Positions 46,133 through 55,428 of a stretch of DNA of 64,000 nucleotides are shown piece by piece. The stretch is taken from contig NZ_FYEZ01000001.1 of NCBI RefSeq assembly GCF_900187395.1, positions 124,001 through 188,000 on the forward strand. Direction: 5' to 3'. Both the position numbers and the translations under genes were made by a program. Below the pieces are notes generated by a model. It was not told the origin of the DNA and made no database searches. It worked only from the letters and a program-made list of their open reading frames with translations. Position 1 is the stretch's first letter, and each line of letters opens with the position of its first letter. Source of the stretch: Kytococcus aerolatus (GTDB lineage: Bacteria > Actinomycetota > Actinomycetes > Actinomycetales > Dermatophilaceae).

Positions 46133-47805
46133 CACGCACCACCGCCCGAGTCGTTGCGGCCGTCGGCGCCCTGCTCCGATCCGCCGGCGGCGAGCCAGGT
46201 GGTCGGGTCCAACGGGCCCGCGGAGTGGTCACCCCGCAGGCGCTTCACGACGTTCTCCGCGCTGATCAGGCACATCGGCAGCCCCACACCCGGCGCCGTC
46301 GTGGCCCCCGCATAGAGCAGCCCCTCCACGTGCCGGCTGACATTCCGCCCGCGCAGGAAGGCCGACTGCCACAGCGTGTGCGCCGGCCCCAGGGCGTTGC
46401 CCCGCCACGCGTGGTAGTCCGCGGTGAAGTCGGCCGGGCCGATACTGCGCCGGACCACCACCCGCTCGGCCAGGTCCGGCACGCCCGCCCACTGACTGAT
46501 CTGCGCGATCGCCCGGTCCACGGCCTCCTCGGCAGCCGGGTCACCCGCCCCGTCGACACCGCCAGCGCCCACCGAGGTTCCGCCCGCCGCGTCGGGGGAG
46601 ACGGGCACGAGCACGAAGAGGTTCTCGTGCCCCGCCGGCGCCACCGAGTCGTCCGTGGCCGAGGGCATGCACACATAGGTGCTCGCCGGGTCCGGCACCA
46701 CCGGCTGCTCGCCGAAGACGGCGTCGAAGTTGGCGTCCCAGTCCGCCGTGAAGAACAGGTTGTGGTGGGTCAGCTCGGGCAGCCGTCCCCGCACCCCGAG
46801 CAGGGCCAGGACCACGCCGGGCCCGGACTGCCGCCGAGCCCAGTACCGCTCACCGTAGGTCTGCAGGTGCTCCGGCAGCAGGCGCGTCTCGGTGTGGTGC
46901 AGATCCGCGCAGCTCACGACGACGTCCGCCGGGACCAGCTCCCCGGTGGCCGTCCGGACCCCGGTCACCCGTGCGCGCCCGCCAGGCCCCGACGCGGTCT
47001 CGATGCCGGTGACCTCCACCCCGGTCCGGATCTCCGCCCCGGCCTCCGCCGCGAGCCGGGCGATGACCTCGACGAGCGCAGCGAACCCACCCTGCGGGTA
47101 GCGCACCCCGTCGGCCAGGTCCAGGTGGCTCATGAGGTGGTACATGCTCGGCGCCGTCCGCGGGGTGGCGGCCAGAAAGACCGCCGGGTAGCCCAGCACC
47201 TGCCGCAGCCGCCGGTCACGCACCGTGCGCGCCACCCGGGAGTGCAGGGACTCGGTGAGGAGACGCACCAGCAGCGGCAGACGCGGCAGCACCGCCCGCA
47301 CCGTGGCGGCCGGGACGCGGCTGAAGGTCGTGCTCAGGAAGTGCTCCCGGGCCATCTCGTAGGTCTCGCGCGCCGAGTCCAGGTAGGCCACCAGCCGCCG
47401 CCCCGCGCCGGGTTCCACCGACTCGAAGAGGGCGGCCGACTCCTCCCGCCCGGAACGGACCTCCAGCGGGCCGTCGTAGCCCTCGGCGAAGACACGATAG
47501 GCCGGGTCGAGCGTCTCCAGCCGCAGGTGCTCGTGCAGGTCAGCGCCCATCAGCGCGGCGAAGTGCTCGAACACCTCGGGCATGAGGTACCAGGAGGGCC
47601 CGGTGTCGAAGCGCCAGGTGCCCGCCTCGGTGCTGGCCTCCCAGGACCCCGCCCGACCGCCGACCACGGCGTTCCGCTCCAGCACGGTCACCGCGTAGCC
47701 GTCCCGGGCCAGGAGTCCGGCGGTGGCCAGCCCGGCCACCCCGGCTCCGATGACGACCGCTCGCGGGGCGCCCTCGCCCCGCCGCGGCCCACCTGCCCCG
47801 CTCAT
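46132..47805 (-). CDS. crtI: phytoene desaturase
   Basis: The 557-residue protein has the N-terminal FAD-binding motif VVIGAGVAGLATAGLLARDG (17-36), the GGRAGSWE stretch, and the C-terminal carotenoid-desaturase signature YAGATTAPGVGLPMCL. CrtI converts phytoene to lycopene. It overlaps crtB by four bases, so the two are co-translated. Confidence 0.93.
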   Translation of the reverse strand: MSGAGGPRRGEGAPRAVVIGAGVAGLATAGLLARDGYAVTVLERNAVVGGRAGSWEASTEAGTWRFDTGPSWYLMPEVFEHFAALMGADLHEHLRLETLDPAYRVFAEGYDGPLEVRSGREESAALFESVEPGAGRRLVAYLDSARETYEMAREHFLSTTFSRVPAATVRAVLPRLPLLVRLLTESLHSRVARTVRDRRLRQVLGYPAVFLAATPRTAPSMYHLMSHLDLADGVRYPQGGFAALVEVIARLAAEAGAEIRTGVEVTGIETASGPGGRARVTGVRTATGELVPADVVVSCADLHHTETRLLPEHLQTYGERYWARRQSGPGVVLALLGVRGRLPELTHHNLFFTADWDANFDAVFGEQPVVPDPASTYVCMPSATDDSVAPAGHENLFVLVPVSPDAAGGTSVGAGGVDGAGDPAAEEAVDRAIAQISQWAGVPDLAERVVVRRSIGPADFTADYHAWRGNALGPAHTLWQSAFLRGRNVSRHVEGLLYAGATTAPGVGLPMCLISAENVVKRLRGDHSAGPLDPTTWLAAGGSEQGADGRNDSGGGA

Positions 47806-48692
47806 CGCGCCCTCTGGACGGCCCGGGCCACGACGAACGCCTTCTGCGCGTCGGGCACCCGCACCCGGGTGGTCCGCAGGGTCGACGCCGGGGTGCTCGC
47901 CAACCGGTCGGTGAGCGCGGCGAAGAGGTCGTGCGCCGCGAGCACCCCCGCCCGGGAGGAGCGGGGCAGCTCCTCGACCACCGCACGCGCCGCGGCCAGG
48001 TCGGCCCGGATCCCGGCGACCACCCGGTCCCGCGCGGCGTCGTCGAAGTCCTCCACGCCACCGTCCAGGTAGGAGCGGCCGCGTCCGTCGGCATCGGCCG
48101 CGAGATCGCGGAGGAAGTTCACCTGCTGGAAGGCCGCCCCGAGCCGCCGCGCCCCCTCCTCCAGGTGCGGGGGAGGGGCGACCGGCTCCGGGCAGCGGTC
48201 CGTCACGAAGATCCGGACGCACATGAAGCCGACCACCTCCGCGGACCCGTGCACGTACCGGGCGAGGCTCTCGGCGTCGTGGGTGGTCCGCTCCAGGTCC
48301 GAGCGCATCGAGGCGAAGAAGGGCTCCACCAACTCCGCACCGATCCCCGTGGCCCGGGCGGCGTGGGCGAAGGCGTGCAGCACAGGATCGGGGGAGTAAC
48401 CGGTGGCCATCGCCGCCCGGCAGTCCGCCTCGTAGCGGTCCAGGACCCGGCCGACGGCCTCGCTCCCCAGCCCCGCCCCGGCCGCGGCCCCGTCGACGAT
48501 CTCGTCGGCGACCCGCACCATGGCGTAGAGGGCCCGCACACGGCGCCGGACGGGCTGGCCCAGGAGGCCGGTGGCGGCACGAAAGCTCGTGGAGTACTCC
48601 CGGATCACGCACTCGGCGGCCCGCTGTGAGGCCGCCGTGTGCTGCGCCAGGGCAGCCTGCTCGGTGAGCTCGCGCGGGGAGGGGGCCGTCAT
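47802..48692 (-). CDS. crtB: phytoene synthase
   Basis: The 296-residue protein has the head-to-head prenyl synthase motifs DEIVD (about 63-67) and the second Asp-rich motif near NFLRDLAAD, plus YSTSFRAATGLL at the N-terminus. It joins two geranylgeranyl diphosphates. It is the first gene of the crt operon. No crtE (GGPP synthase) gene lies in the window. It is divergent from the ferritin gene. Confidence 0.93.
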   Translation of the reverse strand: MTAPSPRELTEQAALAQHTAASQRAAECVIREYSTSFRAATGLLGQPVRRRVRALYAMVRVADEIVDGAAAGAGLGSEAVGRVLDRYEADCRAAMATGYSPDPVLHAFAHAARATGIGAELVEPFFASMRSDLERTTHDAESLARYVHGSAEVVGFMCVRIFVTDRCPEPVAPPPHLEEGARRLGAAFQQVNFLRDLAADADGRGRSYLDGGVEDFDDAARDRVVAGIRADLAAARAVVEELPRSSRAGVLAAHDLFAALTDRLASTPASTLRTTRVRVPDAQKAFVVARAVQRAR

Positions 48693-48781
48693 GCGCGGCA
48701 GTCAATCACGTGGCCCTCTGCAGCGAAGGCAAGGCTGCGCAGCAGTGACAACACCGCAGCCGGCCCCTACCGTGCCGCCCC

Positions 48782-49282
48782 ATGAAGATCACCGACGACA
48801 TCGCCCAGGCCTTCGAGAACCAGATCACCCTCGAGCTCGAGGCCGCCATGACCTACCGCCAGCTCGCCATCGAGATGGACGCCCAGAGCCTGCCGGGGAT
48901 GGCCACCTGGTTCCGCACCCAGGCCGACGAGGAGGTCACCCACGCCCAGCGCTTCATCGACCACGTCGTCGACCGCGGCGGCCGCCCGGTGATCGGTGCC
49001 ATCCCGGCCTGCACCCCGCTGCAGAACTCGACCCCGCTGGCCGCCTTCCGGGCTGCCCTGGAGCACGAGGAGCGGGTCTCGGCGGCCATCCGTGAGCTGT
49101 ACAGCACCACCGAGTCCGCCGGTGACTGGGACGCCCGTCCGCTGCTCAACGAGTTCGTCGCCGAGCAGATCGAGGAGGAGGCCACCGTGTCCGAGATCCT
49201 CTCCAGCATCGAGCGCGTGGGGGATGACGGCCCCGGCCTCCTGCGTCTCGACGACAGCCTCGCCACACGCGCGGAAGCCTGA
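48782..49282 (+). CDS. ferritin
   Basis: The 166-residue protein has the four-helix ferritin fold with ferroxidase ligands: Glu in the first helix (LELEAAMTYRQ), EExxH (EEVTHAQRF) in the second, and Glu/Gln in helices three and four (EHEER, EFVAEQIEEE). It stores iron as ferric mineral and detoxifies Fe(II). TACCGT (48768-48773) lies 8 nt before the ATG. An intrinsic terminator follows directly after the stop. Confidence 0.92.
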   Translation: MKITDDIAQAFENQITLELEAAMTYRQLAIEMDAQSLPGMATWFRTQADEEVTHAQRFIDHVVDRGGRPVIGAIPACTPLQNSTPLAAFRAALEHEERVSAAIRELYSTTESAGDWDARPLLNEFVAEQIEEEATVSEILSSIERVGDDGPGLLRLDDSLATRAEA

Positions 49283-49315
49283 CCCCCCCGGCGGGGAGGC
49301 CGACCTCCGGGGGGG
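49283..49315 (+). terminator. intrinsic terminator of the ferritin gene
   Basis: 9-bp arms CCCCCCCGG and CCGGGGGGG begin right after the stop codon. Confidence 0.75.
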
Positions 49316-49365
49316 ACCCGTGTGGGGCTGGTGCCCGCCGCCTCCCCGGTGCGTACCGTGGGTCC

Positions 49366-50727
49366 ATGGACACCACCGCACAGCCCCAGTCCGTCCCCGC
49401 CCCGGCCGACGAGGTGGTCGAGCTCTGCCGCGAGCTCATCCGCATCGACACCACCAACTTCGGTGACGGCTCCGGCCCGGGTGAGGCCGAGGCCGCTGCC
49501 TGGGTGGTGGAGAGGCTGCGCGAGGTGGGGCTGGAGCCGCAGGTCTTCGAGTCCGATCCGGGCCGCACCAGCGTGGTGGTGCGTCTCGAGGGAGAGGATC
49601 GCGACCGCCCCGGGCTGGTCCTCCACGGCCACCTCGACGTCGTGCCCGCCGAGGCCGAGGACTGGTCGGTGGACCCCTTCGCCGCCGAGATCCGCGACGG
49701 GATGGTCTGGGGGCGCGGCGCGGTGGACATGAAGGACATGGACGCGATGATCCTGGCCGTCGTGCGCCACCTCGCCCGGACCGGGACCAAGCCCGCACGC
49801 GATCTGGTGGTGGCCTTCTTCGCCGACGAGGAGGCCGGCGGTGTCAAGGGTGCCGGGCACCTGGTCGACCACCACCCGGAGCTCTTCGACGGGTGCACCG
49901 AGGCCGTCAGCGAGGTGGGGGGCTTCTCCATCACCGTGCCCGGGCAGGACGTCCCGGAGGGGGAGGAGCCGCGCCGCACCTTCCTCGTGCAGACCGCCGA
50001 GAAGGGCAAGGTCTGGCTCACCCTCACCGCCCACGGCACCGCCGGCCACGGCTCGGTGCCCACCCAGGACAACGCGGTCGCCCACATGGCCCGGGCCCTG
50101 GCCGCGCTCCACGACCACGAGTGGCCGGCCGAGACCATCGAGTCGGTCCGCCTCCTCCTGGAGGGGGTCGGGGAGCAGGCCGGGGTCGACTGGTCGGTCG
50201 AGGACCCGGTGAGCCTGGCCGAGGTCGTCAACGCCACCGGCGGCGCGCGTGCCTTCGTGAGCGGCACCCTGCGCAACACCTTCAACCCGACGATGGTGAA
50301 CGGGGGCTACAAGCACAACGTGGTGCCCCAGACGGTCACCGCCGGCCTGGACTGCCGCTACCTGCCGGGCCAGGAGGAGCACCTCATGGAGACCGTCCGC
50401 GAGCTGTGCGGGCCCAAGGTCGAGGTGGCCGTCCACAACGCCGGGACCAGCCTCGAGGCGCCCTTCGACGCCCCGCTGGTGGAGCGGATGACGGCCGCCC
50501 TGCGGGCCGAGGACCCCGACTGCGAGGTGCTGCCCTACTGCCTCTCTGGCGGGACCGACAACAAGCACCTGAGCCGGCTGGGCATCACCGGGTACGGCTT
50601 CGTGCCCCTGGCGCTCCCGGCCGACCTGGACTTCGCCCCGCTCTTCCACGGCGTCGACGAGCGCGTGCCGCTCGACGCGCTGGAGTTCGGAGCGCGGGTG
50701 CTGCACCGCTTCGTCCTCGACTGCTGA
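49366..50727 (+). CDS. M20 family metallopeptidase
   Basis: The 453-residue protein has the zinc-site motifs of M20 peptidases: HGHLDVVPAE (about 87-96), GRGAVDMKD (about 118-126), ADEEAGG (about 152-158), and a late GGTDNKHLS. A dimerisation domain interrupts the catalytic domain. Members include dipeptidases, acetylornithine deacetylases and succinyl-diaminopimelate desuccinylases; the substrate is open. TACCGT (49354-49359) lies 6 nt before the ATG. Confidence 0.92.
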   Translation: MDTTAQPQSVPAPADEVVELCRELIRIDTTNFGDGSGPGEAEAAAWVVERLREVGLEPQVFESDPGRTSVVVRLEGEDRDRPGLVLHGHLDVVPAEAEDWSVDPFAAEIRDGMVWGRGAVDMKDMDAMILAVVRHLARTGTKPARDLVVAFFADEEAGGVKGAGHLVDHHPELFDGCTEAVSEVGGFSITVPGQDVPEGEEPRRTFLVQTAEKGKVWLTLTAHGTAGHGSVPTQDNAVAHMARALAALHDHEWPAETIESVRLLLEGVGEQAGVDWSVEDPVSLAEVVNATGGARAFVSGTLRNTFNPTMVNGGYKHNVVPQTVTAGLDCRYLPGQEEHLMETVRELCGPKVEVAVHNAGTSLEAPFDAPLVERMTAALRAEDPDCEVLPYCLSGGTDNKHLSRLGITGYGFVPLALPADLDFAPLFHGVDERVPLDALEFGARVLHRFVLDC

Positions 50728-50767
50728 GCGGCGCCGGGACGGTCGACGGTCCCGGCGCACCAGCCCC

Positions 50768-51001
50768 TCAGACGGTGCGCTGCACCTTGATCTTCTTGCG
50801 TCGCAGCGACACCCGACGCCCGCCGCCGTGGTAGAGCGCCACCCGGTGCAGCGTCCACCCCTCGTACTCGGCCATCTCGGCCAGGAGGCGGCGCAGGTCG
50901 GACCTGCTCATGTCCCGATCGGCGTGCACGGTGCGGTATTCCCACACCGCGGCGGCCCTCGCCTTGCGGTGCGCGCTGGGGATCTCGGGCGGGCGGATCA
51001 T
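50768..51001 (-). CDS. DUF5703 family small protein
   Basis: The 77-residue protein has the DUF5703 pattern: WEYRTVHADRDMSRSDLRRL in the first half, then EGWTLHRVALYHGGGRRVSL and a basic tail. It is conserved among actinobacteria near the M20 peptidase gene; function unknown. Confidence 0.75.
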   Translation of the reverse strand: MIRPPEIPSAHRKARAAAVWEYRTVHADRDMSRSDLRRLLAEMAEYEGWTLHRVALYHGGGRRVSLRRKKIKVQRTV

Positions 51002-51067
51002 GCCCGCATTCTGCCAACCACCGTCGAGCCCTGACCCGCAGCGCCCGGAGCGCGCTACGGTGGCCAC

Positions 51068-51436
51068 ATGGCTACTGACCCGCGCACCGCGCTGACCACC
51101 CTCGTGACTGCCCTGGAGCGTCACCTCGACGCCTGCGCCACCCGTGACGGTGAGGAGGACCCGCGCGTCATCGCGGCCTACAACGACCTCGCCGACGCCT
51201 TCGAGGACTACGACGAGGCCCTGCTCGAGGCGCACGGTGAGGTCACGCCCTTCGAGGTCTTCTCCGACGAGGAGGACGACGAGGACTACGACGACCTCGA
51301 GGACATGGACGACGACCTGGAGTCCTCCGGCGACGAGGTCGCCGCACCGGCCACGGGCCGCTCGACCCGGACCGACTACGACGACGAAGCGGACGAGGAC
51401 CTCGACGAGGACGACACCGACGACGACGAGGAGTGA
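51068..51436 (+). CDS. strongly acidic hypothetical protein
   Basis: The 122-residue protein has a helical N-terminal half (about residues 1-60) and a C-terminal half made almost wholly of Asp and Glu with short breaks. Such proteins are sometimes labelled 'primosomal protein', without support here. TACGGT (51056-51061) with a 6-nt spacer gives a leaderless start. Function unknown. Confidence 0.7.
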   Translation: MATDPRTALTTLVTALERHLDACATRDGEEDPRVIAAYNDLADAFEDYDEALLEAHGEVTPFEVFSDEEDDEDYDDLEDMDDDLESSGDEVAAPATGRSTRTDYDDEADEDLDEDDTDDDEE

Positions 51437-51440
51437 GCCC

Positions 51441-52487
51441 TCAGAGCCACCCGGACCGACGGAAGCGCCACCACAGGAAGGCGCAGATCGTGAAGATCAG
51501 CGTCAGGACCGCCGGGTAGCCCCATCGCTCGTCGAGCTCCGGCATGAACTCGAAGTTCATCCCGTAGATCCCCGCGATGAGCGTGGGGACGGCCGCCAGC
51601 GCCGCCCAGGCGGAGATCTTCCGGGTGTCATCGCCCTGCTGCACCGCCACCATCGCCAGGTGGGCCTGCAGGATGTCGGTGAGGGACTGGTCGTAGCTGC
51701 TGACGTGCTCCTCCGCCCGGAGCAGGTGGTCCTGGACGTCGGAGAAGTAGGCGTCCATGGAGCGCGGGACCACCCGTTCGTCGCCGAGCAGGTGGCGCAG
51801 CGGCTCGGCCAACGGTTGCACCGCCCCGCGGGCCTCGAGGATCTCCCGCTTCAGCCGGTAGATCTCCTCCACGTCGATCCGCGTACCGACGGCGAAGGTG
51901 GCCTCCTCGATCTCCGTGAGATCGCGCTGCAGCTCGGCGTCCACCTCCGTGTACCGGTCCACGATGTGGTCGGCCACCACGAAGAGCGCGGAGGCCGGCC
52001 CCTGGACCATGAGGTCCGGGCGGGACTCGAGCCGCTGCCGCACGCCCGTCAGGCGGGTGTGCGGGCCGTGCCGCACGGTGAGCACCCAGTCCGGACCGAT
52101 CCCGAGCATCACCTCGCCGGTCTCGACGTCGCTGTTCGCGTCGTAGTAACGCAGGGTGCGGAACACCACCAGGGCGCTGTCGTCGAAGACGTCCAGCTTG
52201 GGCCGCTGCCGGCCCGTGAGGAGGTCCTCCGTGGCCAGGGGGTGCAGGTCGAAGACCTGGGCCATGCGCTTCACCTCGGCCTCGGAGGGGTCGAAGAGCC
52301 CCACCCACACGAAGGCGCGCCCCCGAGGGGACTGCTCGGCCCCCGACGCCTCGGCCGGGGCCCCACCGTGACCGCCCTCGGGTCGGGCGTTGAAACGCTG
52401 GGCCATGGCCAGCCCCTCGGCGGGGGTGCTGCACGGGTGCCGTACCCCGTCGGCGTACACGGCCTGGTCCACGATCATGCGAGGCAT
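51441..52487 (-). CDS. corA: CorA-type magnesium/divalent cation transporter
   Basis: The 348-residue protein has the large N-terminal cytoplasmic domain, the long stalk helix, and two C-terminal membrane helices with the YGMNF signature (about 312-316) at the periplasmic loop. CorA proteins import Mg2+ and some Co2+/Ni2+. The gene is alone on its strand between the acidic-protein gene and mshC. Confidence 0.92.
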   Translation of the reverse strand: MPRMIVDQAVYADGVRHPCSTPAEGLAMAQRFNARPEGGHGGAPAEASGAEQSPRGRAFVWVGLFDPSEAEVKRMAQVFDLHPLATEDLLTGRQRPKLDVFDDSALVVFRTLRYYDANSDVETGEVMLGIGPDWVLTVRHGPHTRLTGVRQRLESRPDLMVQGPASALFVVADHIVDRYTEVDAELQRDLTEIEEATFAVGTRIDVEEIYRLKREILEARGAVQPLAEPLRHLLGDERVVPRSMDAYFSDVQDHLLRAEEHVSSYDQSLTDILQAHLAMVAVQQGDDTRKISAWAALAAVPTLIAGIYGMNFEFMPELDERWGYPAVLTLIFTICAFLWWRFRRSGWL

Positions 52488-52519
52488 TCTGACAGCCGGA
52501 CCTCACCTACGCTGTGCCC

Positions 52520-53833
52520 GTGGAATCCTGGACCCAGCCGACCGTGCCCGACCTGCCCTTCGTGGCGGCCCTGCCCCAGGTGTACGACACCGCCGCCGGG
52601 GAGCTGGTCACCCTCGAGCCGGGGGCCGAGGGCGCCGGCCTCTACGTCTGCGGGATCACCCCCTACGACGCCACGCACATGGGCCACGCGGCCACCTACC
52701 TGACCTTCGACACGCTGAACCGCGCGCTGCGTGCCGCCGGGCACACCGTGCGCTTCGTTCAGAACGTCACGGACGTGGACGAGCCGCTGCTGGAGCGCGC
52801 CGAGCGGGACGGCGTCCACTGGGAGGACCTCGCCGCGGGGGAGATCGACCTCTTCCGCCGCGACATGGTGGCGCTGCGGATGATCGCCCCGGACGCCTAC
52901 GTCGGCGCCGTGGAGGGCATCCCCTCCGACGTCGCCGCGGTTGAGCAGCTCCTGGCGAGCGGGCGGGCGTACACCGTGCCGGCCGACGGGGTCGCCGAGG
53001 GAGCCACCGACGTCTACCTCGACCTGGCGCAGGTGCCGACCTTCGGGGAGGTCTCGGGCTGGACGCGCGAGGAGATGCTGGGTGCCTTCGCCGAGCGGGG
53101 CGGTGACCCCGACCGGGAGGGCAAGCGCGACCCGCTGGACCCGCTGCTCTGGCGCGCCCACCGCGAGGGAGAGCCCCACTGGGAGGGCGGCACCCTGGGA
53201 GACGGTCGCCCCGGCTGGCACATCGAGTGCACCACCATCGCCCGGGACCACCTGGGCACCCCCTTCCTCGTGCAGGGCGGCGGCGACGACCTCGTCTTCC
53301 CCCACCACGAGATGAGCGCCGCCCAGAGCCGGGGACTCACCGACGACGCCTTCGCCCGGCACTACGTCCACCAGGCGATGGTCGGCCTGGACGGCGAGAA
53401 GATGAGCAAGTCCAAGGGGAATCTCGTCCTCGTCTCCCGGCTGCGGGAGACCGGGGAGGACCCGCGGGCGATCCGGCTGGCCATGCTCAGCCAGCACTAC
53501 CGCACCGCGTGGTCCTGGACCGACCAGCACCTCGCCGACGCGCAGCAGCGTCTGGGCCGCTGGCTGGAGGCCGCTGCCACCACCCGGGCCCGGGGGCCTG
53601 AGACCGCCACCACGGCAGGGGACGAGGAGTGCGGGGAGGGCGACTCCGTGGCCCGCGACCTGGCCTCGACCATCGCCCACGACCTCGACACCCCGGGGGC
53701 GCTGAGCCTGGTGGACCGGTGGACGGAGGCCGTCCTCGAGGGAACCGGCGCCCAGCAGGCCGGTGCGCTCGCCGAGGGACCGACCGTGCTGTGCGTCGTG
53801 GACGCCCTGCTCGGCGTGGACCTGGAGGCTTGA
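52520..53833 (+). CDS. mshC: cysteine:GlcN-Ins ligase, mycothiol biosynthesis
   Basis: The 437-residue protein is a class I aminoacyl-tRNA-synthetase-like ligase with the HIGH-like PYDATHMGHA (about 48-57) and KMSKSKGN (about 295-302) motifs and zinc ligands like those of CysS. MshC joins cysteine to glucosaminyl-inositol, the third step of mycothiol synthesis. It differs from CysS by length and the WHIECTTIA and LGTPFLVQGGG segments. TACGCT (52508-52513) lies 6 nt before the GTG at 52520, which favours this start over a GTG six bases earlier. Confidence 0.93.
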   Translation: MESWTQPTVPDLPFVAALPQVYDTAAGELVTLEPGAEGAGLYVCGITPYDATHMGHAATYLTFDTLNRALRAAGHTVRFVQNVTDVDEPLLERAERDGVHWEDLAAGEIDLFRRDMVALRMIAPDAYVGAVEGIPSDVAAVEQLLASGRAYTVPADGVAEGATDVYLDLAQVPTFGEVSGWTREEMLGAFAERGGDPDREGKRDPLDPLLWRAHREGEPHWEGGTLGDGRPGWHIECTTIARDHLGTPFLVQGGGDDLVFPHHEMSAAQSRGLTDDAFARHYVHQAMVGLDGEKMSKSKGNLVLVSRLRETGEDPRAIRLAMLSQHYRTAWSWTDQHLADAQQRLGRWLEAAATTRARGPETATTAGDEECGEGDSVARDLASTIAHDLDTPGALSLVDRWTEAVLEGTGAQQAGALAEGPTVLCVVDALLGVDLEA

Positions 53834-53836
53834 GCC

Positions 53837-54697
53837 TCAGACCGGCGGGGTGTTCCCGCCGTCGCTCTGCCGCCGGCGGAGGTACTGCTCGAACTCCTTG
53901 GCCAGGGCGTCGCCGGAGGCCTGGGGGGAGGCCAGCTCGTCGACCGCCTCCTCCAGCGCGCGGACGTAGTCGGCCACGCTGTCGTCGTCGCTCATGAGCT
54001 CGTCCACCCCACGGGTCCAGGCGTCGGCGAGCTCCTCCAGGTCCCCGAGGTCGATCACGCAGTCGAGCACCTCCTCCAGCGAGGTGAGCAGCGACCAGGT
54101 GGCTCGTGGCGAGGGCGACCCGGCGGCGTAGTGGGGGATCGACACCCACACCGAGACGCTCTCCAGTCCCGCCGCGTCGGCCATCTGGTCGACCACGCCG
54201 ACGATGCCCGTGGGGCCCTCGTAGTCGCTCGGGGTGGCGTCCAGCCGGCGCTGCGTGGCCCGTGCGGTGGCGCTCACCTGGACCGGCAGGGGCCGGGTGT
54301 GGGGGACGTCGGCCATGAGCGCGCCGAGGGTGACGATCTCGCGGGCACCGGCCTCGACCACCCAGTCGATGAGCTCCTGGGTGAAGCTGCCCCAGCGCAT
54401 GGAGGGCTCGATCCCACGCACCAGCAGCACGTCCCGGTCCAAGCCAGCCGGGCGGGCCACGAGCAGGCTGGTGGTCGGCCACTCGATGACGCGACGCCCA
54501 CCGCGGCGCACCACCGAGGGACGGTGGACCTGCATGTCGTAGTAGTCCTCCGGGTCGAAGCCGGCCACCACCTCGGCCTGCCAGATCTCGGCGAGGTGCT
54601 CGATCACGGAGGTGGCCGCCTCCCCGGCGTCGTTCCACCCTGCGAAGGCCGCCAGCACGATCGGGTCACGCAGCTCCTGGGGATCCTCGTCAACCAT
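53837..54697 (-). CDS. PAC2 family protein
   Basis: The 286-residue protein has the PAC2 core: VLAAFAGWNDAGEAAT near the N-terminus, then the GALMADVPHTRP block and an acidic C-terminal helix region. PAC2 proteins resemble proteasome assembly chaperones in fold; the bacterial role is unclear. TAGGGT (54704-54709, minus strand) lies 6 nt before the ATG. It is divergent from the HAD gene and converges on mshC. Confidence 0.9.
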   Translation of the reverse strand: MVDEDPQELRDPIVLAAFAGWNDAGEAATSVIEHLAEIWQAEVVAGFDPEDYYDMQVHRPSVVRRGGRRVIEWPTTSLLVARPAGLDRDVLLVRGIEPSMRWGSFTQELIDWVVEAGAREIVTLGALMADVPHTRPLPVQVSATARATQRRLDATPSDYEGPTGIVGVVDQMADAAGLESVSVWVSIPHYAAGSPSPRATWSLLTSLEEVLDCVIDLGDLEELADAWTRGVDELMSDDDSVADYVRALEEAVDELASPQASGDALAKEFEQYLRRRQSDGGNTPPV

Positions 54698-54735
54698 TGC
54701 CCCACCCTATGCGGCGGGGCTGCGAGACTGAGCTG

Positions 54736-55428
54736 GTGACGTCCCCGACCACGCCCCTGAACCGCATGCGCCCGTCCGACCTGCCCCAGGCCGTCCTGTT
54801 CGACATGGACGGCACCCTCATCGACACCGAACCGCTGTGGATGGCCGCCGAGACCCGGCTGGTCGAGGACCACGGCGGCGTGTGGACGCACGAGGACGCC
54901 CTGGCGATGGTGGGCAACCCGTTGGAGCGCTCGGCCGAGATCATCCGTGAGCGCACACCGGTGGACCTGCCGGCCGAGCAGATCATCGACCGTCTGCTGC
55001 GGGAGGTCACCGCCGGGCTGGGAGACCGGCTGCCCTGGCGTCCCGGCGCCCGGGAGCTGCTCGAGGAGTGCCGTGCCCTGGGCGTCCCGACCGCGCTGGT
55101 CACCATGTCCTGGACGATGCTCGCCGACGCCTTCACCAGCGCCCTGCCGGCCGGGGCCTTCGCGACCGTCGTGACCGGGGACGCGGTGCGCGCCGGCAAG
55201 CCCGACCCGGAGCCCTACCTGACCGCCGCCGAGCAGCTGGGGGTGGACCCCGCCGGCTGCCTGGCGGTGGAGGACTCGCCCTCCGGGGTGGGCTCGGCCT
55301 CGGCGGCCGGGACCTGCCTGGTGGCGATTCCCCACATGGTGGATCTGCCGCCCACCCCCAACACCGTCACCCTGCCGACGCTGGCCGGTGAGGACCTGGC
55401 CTCACTCTGGAGTCGCTTCGCCCGCTGA
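54736..55428 (+). CDS. HAD family phosphatase
   Basis: The 230-residue protein has HAD motifs DMDGTLID (about 16-23), a Thr/Ser in TALVTMS, and a late GKPDPEPYL lysine and EDSPSG acidic motif. A cap domain lies between motifs I and II, as in sugar-phosphate phosphatases. The neighbourhood with mshC has led related genes to be discussed as mycothiol phosphatase candidates, but the sequence does not prove this. GAGACT, 6 nt before the GTG at 54736, supports that start. Confidence 0.85.
   Translation: MTSPTTPLNRMRPSDLPQAVLFDMDGTLIDTEPLWMAAETRLVEDHGGVWTHEDALAMVGNPLERSAEIIRERTPVDLPAEQIIDRLLREVTAGLGDRLPWRPGARELLEECRALGVPTALVTMSWTMLADAFTSALPAGAFATVVTGDAVRAGKPDPEPYLTAAEQLGVDPAGCLAVEDSPSGVGSASAAGTCLVAIPHMVDLPPTPNTVTLPTLAGEDLASLWSRFAR

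Noticed and set aside
51144-52703. 519-codon open frame on the plus strand across the acidic gene and corA
   Set aside because: It is a shifted frame of the acidic gene followed by antisense of corA, rich in Thr/Arg and then His/Gly, with no domain.
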